A stretch of 64,000 bases of DNA, from assembly GCA_977017575.1 (NCBI GenBank), contig CDRNVI010000148.1, forward strand, positions 62,001 to 126,000. Direction: 5' to 3'. Origin of the DNA: Paramoeba atlantica. Taxonomy: Eukaryota > Discosea. Below the pieces are notes generated by a model. That model was not told where the DNA came from. It made no database searches and was given only the letters and a program-made list of their open reading frames with translations. A program made the translations under genes and the position numbers. The first letter of the stretch is position 1. Each line of letters opens with the position of its first letter. This document shows positions 34,001-44,323 of this stretch, piece after piece.

Positions 34001-35295
34001 CCCTCCTCTCCTCCTTCCTTGTCCTTCTTTTTGTCCTTCTTCTTCTCTTTTTTCTTTTCCTTTTCCTTTTCATTCTCTTTTCCTCCTTCACCTTTCCCTT
34101 TCCTTGATCTCAATGGAGATCGATTTGTAAGTCGAGAAGCAGAATTCCGGCGTCCAAGAGTTGCAACTGAATAAGATTTTGACGGTAAAGTGGGAGAACT
34201 TTCATTCATTTTGATGGACACCACAGAATCTTCTCTTTGACGAGGAGGAGAATCAATCATTGGATCATGGTGGTGTCGATTTAAAAGAATCTCGCTCCCC
34301 CCAAGATCAGGACTTGCACTCTTCCCAAGTCTCCTTTCTGAATTGGATAAAGGGGTGTTCGTTTCCGAGCTCTTTGCAAGTTCCGGAGATAAACTGCCAG
34401 GATCTAAACTCTTTCTTACATCCCTTGGAGAACTAAATCCTGGTCGAACTGGAGAAAGCATTGTTTCACGTGTTGATGAAAGTATCTCCGCTCTCTTGAC
34501 AGTTTTCCACTTTGCATCAGATGGGCCCTCTTCGCTTCCAGTAGGCGAGGGTGAGTCAACGGAGGGTGAGCCAATGGAGGGTGAGTCAATGCCAGTTTCA
34601 TTTGAATTCTTTCTTGGCACACCTCTTGAACGGGATGTTTTTCTCCGAGGAGAAAAAGAAACCATTGAAAAGAGGGGAGTTGAAGGAGAGGAACAAGGAG
34701 GAGTGGTCCTAAACCCTTCTTTCGAATTTGGAATTCGAGATTCAAAAGCTTCTAAAAGAAGACTCAAGATTGGGAGAAAATCCTAAAAAAAAAGAAGAAA
34801 ATTATCAATTATAAGCAATGAACAAAAAGCAGATTTGGAGAAATGGAGAGAGAGAGAGAAAAAGTTGACCTGAAGGTCATGGGTATCAGAAGAAAAGGGC
34901 TCTAGCAAATCAGAAACTTCAGACATCAAATTCTTCGCAGCGATTTGGATCGACAATTTTTCTTCATGAACCTGATAATCAATAATATTTTGTGAGAAAA
35001 TGAAAAAAAAAAAAAAGGGAAAGAGAAGAAAAGAAAAGAGTACTTTCATAATATGTGTTAGCAAACCAATCATTCCAACGGAAATCTGAGTCAAACCATT
35101 CCAACTTGCTTCTTCAAAATGGGAATGTAATTCTTTCAAAAAGTTTGTCAACAATTAAAAAAAATCAGATCTATTACAACTCAAAAAAGGATTAAAACCT
35201 TGAAAAACTGTGGAAAGTTCTTCACTGTTTTCACAAATCTTCGAATACAAATACACCCGTTCAGAAATCACCGAGGAAAGTTTCTCAAAACTCAT
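31006..35295 (-). CDS. Ras guanine-nucleotide exchange factor with Ser-rich N-terminal region
   Basis: Starts at ATG 35295 (MSFEKLSSVISERVYLY) and stops at TAA 31006. Early exons encode helical segments. A large exon (33170-34767 region) is Ser/Pro/Lys-rich and disordered (RRSPKFAPREDPRGYFQVSHSSDD), probably a phosphorylation-regulated linker. Then RasGEF_N: LPDVIATMTENTPDVVEIRKAFFLTYTRFATAFEVVRLLRRRW followed by LKCWIDTN. The catalytic CDC25 domain is in exons from 32,770 to about 31,020: WDVFDPAEIAKSITFEEFDLFSEI, ELLTWN, VKLLEKFLKLCEHLFELNNLS, AMFGGLTNSAFWRMKKTW and PPCIPYIGAHLSDLTFLDD, ending in a helix (QDMLNLETQKQQLKN). Ras or Rap exchange at membranes is the expected job. Internal exon edges in the N-terminal half are approximate. 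Confidence 0.85.
31573..31628 (-). repeat. Four ~14-bp tandem repeats just upstream of a 3' splice site
   Basis: On the minus strand the unit CTGATGGAAGAAAA is repeated about four times immediately before the exon encoding TIKPPCIPYIG. Each unit contains CTGAT, similar to a branch-point core. Confidence 0.6.
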
Positions 35296-35752
35296 CCCGA
35301 GAGGGAAGTGTTCTTTTAGATACAGGACCCAACAAGAGAAAGAGAGGGGGGGGGGGAAAGAAAGAGAAAGAGAAAGAAAGAAGAAAGAGAAAGAAAGGAG
35401 AAAAACGAAAGGTCAAAAAAAGAAAAGGTCAAAAAAGAAAAAGAGATTCCCAGAAAATCACCGCCTGCTTCAGCCACAAAAAGAAAATTCTGCGGTAACT
35501 GGTGGTGTCCCAAACAAAACGAAGGGACACCATTTCCCTTTTCGTTTTTTCGAGGTAAAAATTTTGAATTTCTGTTTTTTCAAATTTAGTTTTTGAGTAA
35601 ATTTGAAAAAAATATTAAAAATTTGTGTGGTTTTTTGGATCTGTGTTTCAAATTTTTTTCTTTCCCATTTTCAAATGAAAAATCCAAAATTAAAATAAAA
35701 ATGTTTTATTTGATTTTTTTCCTTCTTTTTCTTTTCCCAACCAACAACAGTC

Positions 35753-37381
35753 TCACCCTTCGTGAGTCGCAGGTAAGGTTTGGACAAAACCCATCATCGT
35801 CGGATCAAGATCGATCATCTTTTCATAAGGAGATTTTTGGAAAAATTGGATTTCCTGGATCGTTCGAGCAGCTTTCCGAAACTTAGCAAAATTGAGGAGT
35901 TTTGGATCCGAATCTGCAATCCATGTTTGTTGTTCGAGAGTCTCTGTAAAGTTGGCTAACGAAAACTTAAAGTTCGGGATTGAAGGAAGCTTCTTTTCTT
36001 CCAAAACAGAACGATAAGTGACGTAGTGGTTGGTTGGAGAAAGGAGATCATTCAACTCTTTTAAGTGTTTCACTCCTTTGTGGATCAGAGACTTATTTTC
36101 ACGAGAACTCAGCACAACAGCTTCAAAGAGGGTGAAGACACCAAAAACGTTCCTCAGGCGTCGGCAGTGTTCCATAATTTCGAGAAATTTTTTGATGATT
36201 GCAGTCTTTGGGACATACTTTTCAATTTCAACTTTCACCCATTCATTCACAGCAACAATTCGCTTTGAGATGAGAAGTTCAGATGGTTTAGATAACGCAA
36301 CTCGAGGATCAATCAACTTATACAATCGAATGTCGTAAAGAGTCCATTGCTTAGCAATCACGGAACTGCTCATATCCAATAAATCCCATTTGGTTGACTC
36401 AGGAATCACATAGATTCGCGGTTTTGTTACAGTTGCAGCGCCAGTTGTTTTTCTCTCCAGAGTTTGAATGAGATTTTGAACTTGGCTCTCTTGGAGAATC
36501 GATTTTAAGGAAGAGATAAATTTCTTTGCGTTGGCTTTGAGGTCAGGGTTGTCTCGAAAATCTTGAGGAACACAACTCACCCAAACTTTCATCAGATTAA
36601 AACATCGAGTCATTAGATTCTTCTTCTCGTCTTCAGGAGATTCTCCCTCACCATCTTCTTCACCACCAGCAGCAGCAGGGTCACTCAATGAAGAAGGAGG
36701 AGTACTAATATTTTGGAGGAGATCAACTCCTTTCAGAAACGCAGGGTAGACACAAAGGAGGTCAATCGCAAAAGACGGGTCAGGGTTCATCTTCGATAAT
36801 AAACTTCCAAGAAGTTGAGGGATCGTTCCAGCGATAATTATATTTGCTCGTAAAATCAATTCCTTATTTTCCCCCTCTAAATTTCCAAGTTCTCCCTCTT
36901 CACCTTCTTTTTCTTTTTCTTTTGCTTTTTCTAATTCTTTCTCTCTCTCTCTTTCTTCCTTCATTTTTGCTTCTTTCTTTGCAATCCTTTGCCCATAATC
37001 TTTATTCTCTGCTCGAAGGACATTAATTTGCTCTTTCAACTGTTCTGGATCATGAGGGATAAACGAAAGATTAATTCGATTTTCTTCTGCTAATTTCATC
37101 ACTGCAGCTGTTCGATATCCCCTCAACTTTCGTTTTAACCGAAGGACTTGTTCTGAAACAGTAGATAAAGTTTGTCTCATATGTTCATATTTCGATAAAA
37201 TTTTTGTTTGTTGTTCTTCGAGAAACGCAATTCGATCCAGCATCTCAACCTTTTCTGGGTCGACTTCTTCACCCCCCTCCCAATTTTTTACAACCTCATC
37301 ATCAAACCCAGTCACAGATTTTTCGAGTTCCGCAATCTGGCGATATAAATCACTTCCAATTTCGCTGATTGGGTGAGACAT
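35753..37381 (-). CDS. RasGEF with N-terminal coiled coil, intronless
   Basis: 542 residues in one exon. Residues ~15-170 are coiled coil (leucine/glutamate rich; KEAKMKEEREREKELEKAKEKEKEGEE). A divergent RasGEF_N follows at about 190-300 (PQLLGSLLSKMNPDPSFAIDLLCVYPAFLKG; CFNLMKVWVSCVPQDF). The CDC25-type domain spans ~310-535: IAKQWTLYDIRLYKLIDP, NEWVKVEIEKYVPKTAIIKKFLEIMEHCRRLRNVFGVFTLFEAV, LLSPTNHYVTYRSVL, PSIPNFKFSLANFTETL. It lies directly upstream of the previous RasGEF on the same strand (456 bp apart). It is intronless where its neighbours are intron-rich, so it may have arisen by retroposition (inference). Confidence 0.85.
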   Translation of the reverse strand: MSHPISEIGSDLYRQIAELEKSVTGFDDEVVKNWEGGEEVDPEKVEMLDRIAFLEEQQTKILSKYEHMRQTLSTVSEQVLRLKRKLRGYRTAAVMKLAEENRINLSFIPHDPEQLKEQINVLRAENKDYGQRIAKKEAKMKEEREREKELEKAKEKEKEGEEGELGNLEGENKELILRANIIIAGTIPQLLGSLLSKMNPDPSFAIDLLCVYPAFLKGVDLLQNISTPPSSLSDPAAAGGEEDGEGESPEDEKKNLMTRCFNLMKVWVSCVPQDFRDNPDLKANAKKFISSLKSILQESQVQNLIQTLERKTTGAATVTKPRIYVIPESTKWDLLDMSSSVIAKQWTLYDIRLYKLIDPRVALSKPSELLISKRIVAVNEWVKVEIEKYVPKTAIIKKFLEIMEHCRRLRNVFGVFTLFEAVVLSSRENKSLIHKGVKHLKELNDLLSPTNHYVTYRSVLEEKKLPSIPNFKFSLANFTETLEQQTWIADSDPKLLNFAKFRKAARTIQEIQFFQKSPYEKMIDLDPTMMGFVQTLPATHEG

Positions 37382-37717
37382 ATTATATTCTCTCTCTCTG
37401 ATCGATCAGCTTTCTTTTTTCTTCGCACACCCTCTCTCTCTCTCTCTCTCGCAAAAAAAAAAAAAGGAAAACCCAACAGAACACACACAAAGAAACACAA
37501 AAACACAAAAAAATCACAGCCAAAAAAAAACAAAACGCTTTTTTCGAAACAACAGTAAAAAAAGACTCGAAATCGAAAATAAAGTACAACGAAAAAAAGA
37601 GTGCTTTTTATTATTTCTTTTGAGCGAAACAAACAAATGAGTCGAAAGAAAATGAGGAGGGGGGAGAAAGGGAGAGAGAGAGAGAGAGAGAGAATGTGTT
37701 GGTTTGCGATGAAAAAA

Positions 37718-39916
37718 TTAATTGGTTACAGTGAAAGTCCCTGTGAAAATCACAATCGGACCGTCCCGCCTTTCAGTGACCGACAAGAGGGTACCGAAAT
37801 TGTGTCCATCTTTATGACGAGCAGTCACAATTCGTCCTTTACCGACGACCACAGATTCAGAAGCTTTCTTCTTTCCGTCTGCATAATTTTTGAGAAGTTT
37901 TCCGTGGATATTGTGAATTTCACCGCTGGGAATGAGCTCATTCACATCTCGACCAATCAATTCTTTGTCACTGAACCCAAACAGCTCTTGCGCTGGTTTG
38001 TTGAAAGCACGAACAATAGCATCGGAAGTAATAACACAAGCAGGGATAAGTAATTGGTCAATAACGTCGGTCTGTTGCTTCAAGACAGCAGAGTCGGCCA
38101 CAGAACGATCTTGTTTTGAAAGGACTTGGATAATTCCAGTAAAGATCTTGTCGCCAGATTTTTCAGCAGCCAGTGTCACGGAAAGCATGCACTCTAATTT
38201 GTTTCCATATCGATCTTGTCCAGTCACATTTCGACCTTTCCCAACAACACTGGAACTTCCTCCAGGTCCTCTCCCTTGTCCAGTTTTCGCGAAATTGGAA
38301 ACATAAGAGGTGTGGTTGTCGTATGTCTCACCAGGAGGGATCAACATTCGGACATTGTGGCCAAGAATTTCAGAAATAGTATATCCGAAAACCTCACGAG
38401 CAGCCCCGTTCATCTCCTGAACGATTCCTTGTTCGTCAATAATCAATGCAGGGATCACCAAAGTCGAGATAACATCTCTCTGAGTCTGCAATACCGTCCC
38501 TCCACTAACTTTTTCTTGTGATTTAAATTGAAGGATGTAATATGGCGTTCCATCAATTTCACGATGAGAAAACTCAACAATCTTCGCAATAAGAGTACTC
38601 TTCTTAGTGTAACAAATCACATCTCGAGAGTTGTTGACTAACAATCCTCCTCTGATTCCACGAAGAGTCCCAACATAATCTGAGAGCAAATCTTCCCCAG
38701 TTGTACTGGAGATAGCAGGGCAAATAACAGATGCGGAGACTCCAAGCAAGGAGCCTGCGTCGTGCAAAAACGCCTCATACGACTTAGGGTTCGAGTACTG
38801 AATAACTCCGTCGGTATTGACCACGACCACAGGGTCTGGGTAACGATCAAAAGCGCTGAAAAGAGGCTGCAAATCCTTTACTTGGACGCTACCTCCAACT
38901 CCTCGCTCGCCACCTTGAATTTCTTGGACGATCGCAGTAAAAGTCACATCGGTTTCAGAAAGCGACAACCACACATCAAAGAGTTTGCCTTCTTTCGACT
39001 TGGCAACCACTTTTCGGCCTTTCCCAATAATTCGACTGTTTCCTTCACGACGATATCTCCTAAGGTACCGACTATGATTTTTAGCATCATCTTCGTTCAT
39101 TAACATCCTCACATTACGTCCAATAACTTCCTCTCGATCAAATCCAAACATATCCTCAGCCGACGCATTAAAAAATTGAATCGTTCCTTTTCGATCCGCA
39201 ACAATCACACCATCAACAAAATTTTCCAAAACACCAAAATCTTCTCCTGAATCAGACTCAGATTTTTTTGACTTGGAGGACGATGACTTGGAGGATGACT
39301 TTCCCTTCTTCTTCCTTCGAGCCGAAAAGACTGTCAATTTGACTCTTCCTTTTCTGGCAGCTGTAAGAACGGCTTGAATATCCTCATTGTTTCGCAAAGT
39401 CACCATATCCCCATCTTCATCTCGATACTTTGCAGAATAACCAGAGCCAAACTCTTTCGCAAGTTTCGATGAGAAGGAGTCAAAAGTTTCATTGGAACTT
39501 AAAAGGAGTGTTCGAATTTCATCTTTGAAAACACACTTGACTCTGAGATTTCCTGAACTACTGCTGCTGCTGCTTGGCGCGGCTGAGTGACCCGCCTGTG
39601 ATGATCCGTGCTGCGAGCCTGAGTCTTCCGAGCCATCGTGGCTCTGTGATGCTTGCTTTGTTCCTCGAAGGGTCGCAACTTTTCGAAGAATCTTTTTTCT
39701 ATGACCCATTCGTTCGATTGGGATCGCAATCAGATCGTCTTCATCAATATCAGCGAGCATTTCACCGTCCACCTCGTTGAAGAAGAAAACATCACGATAT
39801 TGAGAAAGGTTAATTGAATTTAACCAAAGACCGACTTCAACAACATCCCAATCGGCGATGTTCTTGTTTTTGATGAAGTCCAAACTATCTTTTCCATCCT
39901 TCTTTCCTTTGAACAT
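37718..39916 (-). CDS. SAM-PB1-PAS(x4) multidomain protein
   Basis: 732 residues, one exon; start MFKGKKDGKDS at 39916 is chosen over an upstream in-frame ATG that adds a hydrophobic leader. SAM domain at ~15-80 (WDVVEVGLWLNSINLSQYRD...RMGHRKKILRKV); low-complexity Ser linker; PB1 domain at ~125-205 (LRVKCVFKDEIRTLLL...KYRDEDGDMVTLRNNEDIQAVL), with the acidic DEDGD cluster of an OPCA motif; then about four PAS domains from ~235 to 730 (FVDGVIVADRKGTIQFFNASAEDMFGF; PDPVVVVNTDGVIQYSNPKSYEAFL; IPALIIDEQGIVQEMNGAAREVFGY; IPACVITSDAIVRAFNKPAQELFGF). PAS1, 3 and 4 keep the H-x-x-[YL]-x-x-[YF] helix of FixL-like domains. No kinase, cyclase or EAL domain follows, so it may be a sensing scaffold. SAM and PB1 both oligomerise. 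Confidence 0.85.
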   Translation of the reverse strand: MFKGKKDGKDSLDFIKNKNIADWDVVEVGLWLNSINLSQYRDVFFFNEVDGEMLADIDEDDLIAIPIERMGHRKKILRKVATLRGTKQASQSHDGSEDSGSQHGSSQAGHSAAPSSSSSSSGNLRVKCVFKDEIRTLLLSSNETFDSFSSKLAKEFGSGYSAKYRDEDGDMVTLRNNEDIQAVLTAARKGRVKLTVFSARRKKKGKSSSKSSSSKSKKSESDSGEDFGVLENFVDGVIVADRKGTIQFFNASAEDMFGFDREEVIGRNVRMLMNEDDAKNHSRYLRRYRREGNSRIIGKGRKVVAKSKEGKLFDVWLSLSETDVTFTAIVQEIQGGERGVGGSVQVKDLQPLFSAFDRYPDPVVVVNTDGVIQYSNPKSYEAFLHDAGSLLGVSASVICPAISSTTGEDLLSDYVGTLRGIRGGLLVNNSRDVICYTKKSTLIAKIVEFSHREIDGTPYYILQFKSQEKVSGGTVLQTQRDVISTLVIPALIIDEQGIVQEMNGAAREVFGYTISEILGHNVRMLIPPGETYDNHTSYVSNFAKTGQGRGPGGSSSVVGKGRNVTGQDRYGNKLECMLSVTLAAEKSGDKIFTGIIQVLSKQDRSVADSAVLKQQTDVIDQLLIPACVITSDAIVRAFNKPAQELFGFSDKELIGRDVNELIPSGEIHNIHGKLLKNYADGKKKASESVVVGKGRIVTARHKDGHNFGTLLSVTERRDGPIVIFTGTFTVTN

Positions 39917-40127
39917 GGCGAGAAACCAAACCAACAAAGAGAAACCAAAACCAAAAACGAAAAAACCAAAAACCAAACAAAAAAAAAATAATTGTTTGTT
40001 CCAACGACGAAAAAAATTCGATTTTTTTTGAAATAATTCGAATTTTTATTTTCGAGTATTTTTAATCAAATAAATTATTACAAATTGAGAACAAAACCGC
40101 AAATTGCTCGATTCGTACTGAAAAAGA

Positions 40128-40135
40128 TGACGTCA
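40128..40135. promoter_or_regulatory. CRE-like TGACGTCA octamer between divergent genes
   Basis: A second perfect TGACGTCA in the ~710-bp intergenic region between the SAM-PB1-PAS gene (start 39916, -) and the membrane RasGAP gene (start 40629, +). The rest of the region (39917-40628) holds A/T-rich sequence and no gene I can support. Confidence 0.3.
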
Positions 40136-40628
40136 ATGTATTGGACCAACTGCTGTGACAACATTTGCTCGGAAGAAGAAAGAGGGTTCGTCCCTCCCTC
40201 CACACCAATTCTTCAGACACCAAACACAAAACAAAACAAAATTTAGAAAGAAAAAAAACAAACACAATCCAAATTGGTCCCCCAATGAGCTTTTTTATCT
40301 TTTTTTTTGGGGGTTCCCTTTCGAACATTTGATTGAGCACAAATATTTCAAGAACAAAAATTTCCTTTGTCAAAACTTTATTTTGGTAGCTTCTTTTATT
40401 TCTTGATTCATCATCGATCTTGAAACGGCAAAATTTTAGAGAAAAAAGGATTCCATTTTTGGAAATCATCACAGTTTTTAAGAACATAGCAAAAAGTCGA
40501 ACCAAGCTCAATCACCGTATCAAAAAATCCTTTTTTGTTGTGTTTTTTGGTTGCATTTTTTTTTTCTTTTCCTCTCTCCTTCCTCTCTTCTCTCTTCTTT
40601 TCCATGAACACGTCTGAGAAAAAAGAGA

Positions 40629-43600
40629 ATGGCTGACCCCCTTCTTGCCTACTCCTTTCGAAAGGGTGTTTTCTTTTTTATGTTTGGGTGGTTGGTGTAC
40701 AGTTTGCTTTCTGTCTCGAGAGAGCATGAGATTCTTGATCCTTATTTTGTTCTGTCTTGGGGTGTGGTCATTTTGGCTTTTGGACAATCTCTTGAAAGTG
40801 AAAGAGATTTTGTTCCTTTTCAAGTTTTTTATGGTATTGCGTGGTGTGTTTCATCCATCTCTTTTGTTTTCTTTTGGTATTTTCTTATCGCTCACAGTTT
40901 CGAAACGAGGTAACTTTTTCTTCCATTCATCCCCCTTCCTTCCCTTTCATTCTTTTTGATCTTTTTTTTTTTTTGTTTTCACAGTGATTGTTGTTCTGAT
41001 GCTGTGTTATGGATTTCTCGAACCATTACTTTTCTTTCACCTCTTTTCTTTTTGCTGATCGACATCATTCTTTCAACGAAAGAGATCTGCATTGCCTTTC
41101 AGTTGTTCCCACAAGTTTTCTTTTCCTTTCATTTTTTATTTTTTATTTTTTATTTTTTTATTTTTGTCAATTATTTTTCCTTGAAACTTTCTTCTGACCC
41201 AGAAAATATTTGTGTAGTTTCGTTTTTTTCGCCCTCTTTTCTCCATTTTGATGAGTTGGTTGATTTTTTTTGCTGAAGAAGCTTTCAACTCTCCCTTTAC
41301 CACTCATTTTTCATTAAACGTTGCCCCGTTTTTGACCATCACCATGATTTCTTCAACTCTATCTGCTTTGGGCCTTTATATTTTTCTGAATCAAGTGAGT
41401 CCTCGACATGTTCTTGAACGTTCATCTTCTCGGGAGCGTCTTCTTCCTTCTGAAAAAGAATTGGTGACAGAAGGAAAGGAGGACATGATGGGTCTTTCCT
41501 CAAGTTGAATATTTTTTCCCTTTCTCTGTTCTTTTTTCGTCAATCGATCTTTATTTTAACCAAACTTAATTCCAGGTGAACCAATCTCCACTGCAACTGT
41601 TTATTCTTCTGGTGGTTTTGGAACAATAGAGTATCATGGTTTTCCTTTCCTTTTGAATTTTTTTATTATTAGTATTCAGTCCTCTAATTTATTTTGTGCC
41701 TTCAGATGAAAAGATGCCCAGGAGTGCGCTCATCTCTTCCACATCCTCATCTCCAAAATATACTTCAACTAAAACAAATTCTTCTTCGCCCACCACACAC
41801 GACAATCCTTCATCTCAACAGCATCTCCCAAAACATCCATCAACACCTTCAAATTACTATCCAATCCCATCCGCTTCACCACCACCATCATCATCACCAT
41901 CAATCCAATCACCTCTTTTGACAGCTCCTGTTTCTCCTTCTTTTTCTCGATCACATTCACACCCAATACCATCTCCATCCGCCGTCTCTCCATTCCCAAT
42001 GGTCATTGTATCATCTTCATCATCATCCACACTAAATGACCCTCCTGAATTGACTCTTCACCAATCGAATCCAAATCTTCAATCTGAGGTCAAGGCTCTC
42101 CTCCGGAAAAAGAGAGGACGATCATCAACACTAACTGAGGTGTTTTATTGTGTTTTTTTTTTGACCCATATTTTGATTCTTTATTTTCTTTTTAACCTCT
42201 CCTTTTTCTCAGACTTTTGATAATATGCTGAGTGGATCTGAATTAGAACCCCGTCTTGAAAATTCGTTTGGGTTTTCTTTTTTTTTCTTTCACCTCACCA
42301 CTACAACAACTTATTTTTGTTCTTTAGGACTCCAGGAAGGAGTTCTTCAAGTACCGATGAATTTCCTCCACTGATTTTCGAGTCAAAATTGGAAGAAACT
42401 TATTTACCCATTCCCCCCCAACATACAGATCGATATTCAACTTTCATCGAGGTCAGAGGCATTTTTTAATCTTTCTTCTCATTTTAAAAATTCTCATCGT
42501 TATGGTGGATAGGAGCTTCGTGACTCTCAGTCAAAACTTGTATTTGATGTTTACACACTTATATTTAATCAGGTTATTTCTCTTTTTTTATTTTTCTTTC
42601 TCTCTCTGGGATTCATTGTCTTATTTTTTTTGCGATAGACACCAACAGAAGATCCTGAGGTGATTGCGAGACATGAACAATTGATGAATTCTCTCATTGT
42701 GGTCTTCGAGGTTTACTTTCTTTTTTTTTTCTTGGTTTGTTCATCCTATTGTCGTTCGTTCCCTCTCAATTCTTGTGTAGGCTGACCATAAATCACCTCT
42801 TCTTCTCCAATCCTTTGTTGAGTATGAACTTCTATCATGGTTCTTTTTTTCACTTTTGTCTGGTTCTTGATGTGTTTTTTCGATCCCACTGATAAGTTTC
42901 TTTCCACAGCGAGATGAAAGCCATGTTATTTCGCGAAGAAAGGTATTTTTTTTACCAAAAAAATTACTTTTCTTTTGGCTTCTGATAATAATTTGATTTT
43001 TTTTTTTTAAATTAAGTTTATCCGGTCGATTATTTCAAAAATACAATCGATATGTAAGTTCAGATTACATTGAACTTGTTCTTTTCTCTTCGATTCAATC
43101 TGTACTTTCAGAACCTAAACTTGACCCCACTCTTGGTAAAAAAAAATTAAGTTTCTTCACCCAGAATTGGATATGAATTTGGAATGACTTTTCTTTTGGT
43201 CAGATGAAGGGGAAAGATTGACAAGAAAAACAAAACACCTCGTTCGATCGATCATTGCAACGCAAATTCCTGCACCAATCCAGGTTTGATCATCTCCTTT
43301 TTGCTCTGTCTTTCCTTTTTTTTTTTTGGTTGAAATTTGGTTTTAGTCAACTTGTGCTTATCTTGCTTCTCGAGTGACAAGTCTTTTTCCTGAGGAGAGC
43401 ACCTCTCTTGTTCCTCAATGTCTCGCATCTTTTATGTTCCTTCATCTTTATTGCCCAGCTGTAGTCTTTCCAGAACGTTTTGGTTTGGTGGGTTTGAACA
43501 TCTCAGATGAGGTTCCAAAACAAAGAAGAGTCTCTTTTTTTTGTTTCAACTAACTTGATATTTCATCAAGGCAAGAGGAAAACTTGTTTTATTGTCGAAG

Positions 43601-43972
43601 TCTCTCTTTTATCTTGCACTTGGGATTGATTCGTCTTGTCCGGAAGCAGGTATTTTTTTTGATTTTTAATTTTATGCACACCTAACGCAGCTTTTTTTTT
43701 TCACTTCTTAGAGCTTGCTGTTTTCGACTCTCTTTCTCAAGACCTTGGAGAGGAGTTCCAAGAATTTTTAGGAAGGCTCTCTTCCGTCCAAAGGTTTCTC
43801 TCTCTCTTGTTTCTCTTTTGTTTGTTACAAAGAAAAAATTTTGTTCTTATCCCCACACAGCGGAGCGCCACCTCAGAACAGAACAATCAGTCAGTTCGAA
43901 CTTCAAACAGAAATTGATTTCTTGAGGCCCTTCCAATATTTATACAACCAACCCAAAGAATTTGATGGTTGA
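40629..43972 (+). CDS. Multi-pass membrane protein with C-terminal RasGAP domain
   Basis: Spliced gene, ATG 40629 to TGA 43970-43972. The N-terminus has about six membrane spans (GVFFFMFGWLVYSLLSV, YFVLSWGVVILAFGQSL, FYGIAWCVSSISFVFFWYFL, TITFLSPLFFLLIDIILS, LFSILMSWLIFFAEEAF, APFLTITMISSTLSALGLYIF). A Ser/Pro-rich cytosolic linker follows (41,400-42,130). From about 42,340 short exons build a RasGAP domain: HKSPLLLQSFVE, MKAMLFREESLSGRLFQKYNRY, DYIELVLFSSIQSVLSEPKLDP, PQCLASFMFLHLYCPAVVFPERFGL, ARGKLVLLSKSLFYLALGI. The arginine finger (LFRE) is kept. The FLR motif is FLH, losing the second arginine. Junctions checked for frame include the intron ending at 41217 and the donor after HD at ~41638. 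Role: Ras inactivation at a membrane (inference). Confidence 0.8.
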
Positions 43973-44323
43973 AACAAAGGAAAAAAAAGGAAAAAAAAAG
44001 GAAAAAAAGGAAAAAAAAAAAGGAAAAACGAACGTGGTCAATGTGTGGAATCTACAAAAGGACGAAAATCTGTCAGATCATCGGATAAGATTTAAAAATC
44101 CGAATTTGATTTGACGACCTTTTTTTTTTGCGTCGAAAAACTTCTCGCTTTTTTTTCTTTTTTGTTTGGTCGGCCGGTGAGACCTTTTTTGTGTTGGTTT
44201 TTGTGTTGGTTTTTCAGTTTTGGCTGTTGGTTCGAGTTGGTTTTTTTGGGTTGTTTGATTTTTTTCTTCTTCTTTTTTTTTTTTTTTTTTGGGTTTTGTG
44301 TTTCAGATGAAGAATCAAAGAAC

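Noticed and set aside
33554-34786. Plus-strand frames opposite the Ser-rich exon of the RasGEF gene
   Set aside because: Antisense shadows of a real coding exon.
38762-39103. Plus-strand frames opposite the SAM-PB1-PAS gene
   Set aside because: Shadows; the minus frame is continuous with four PAS domains.
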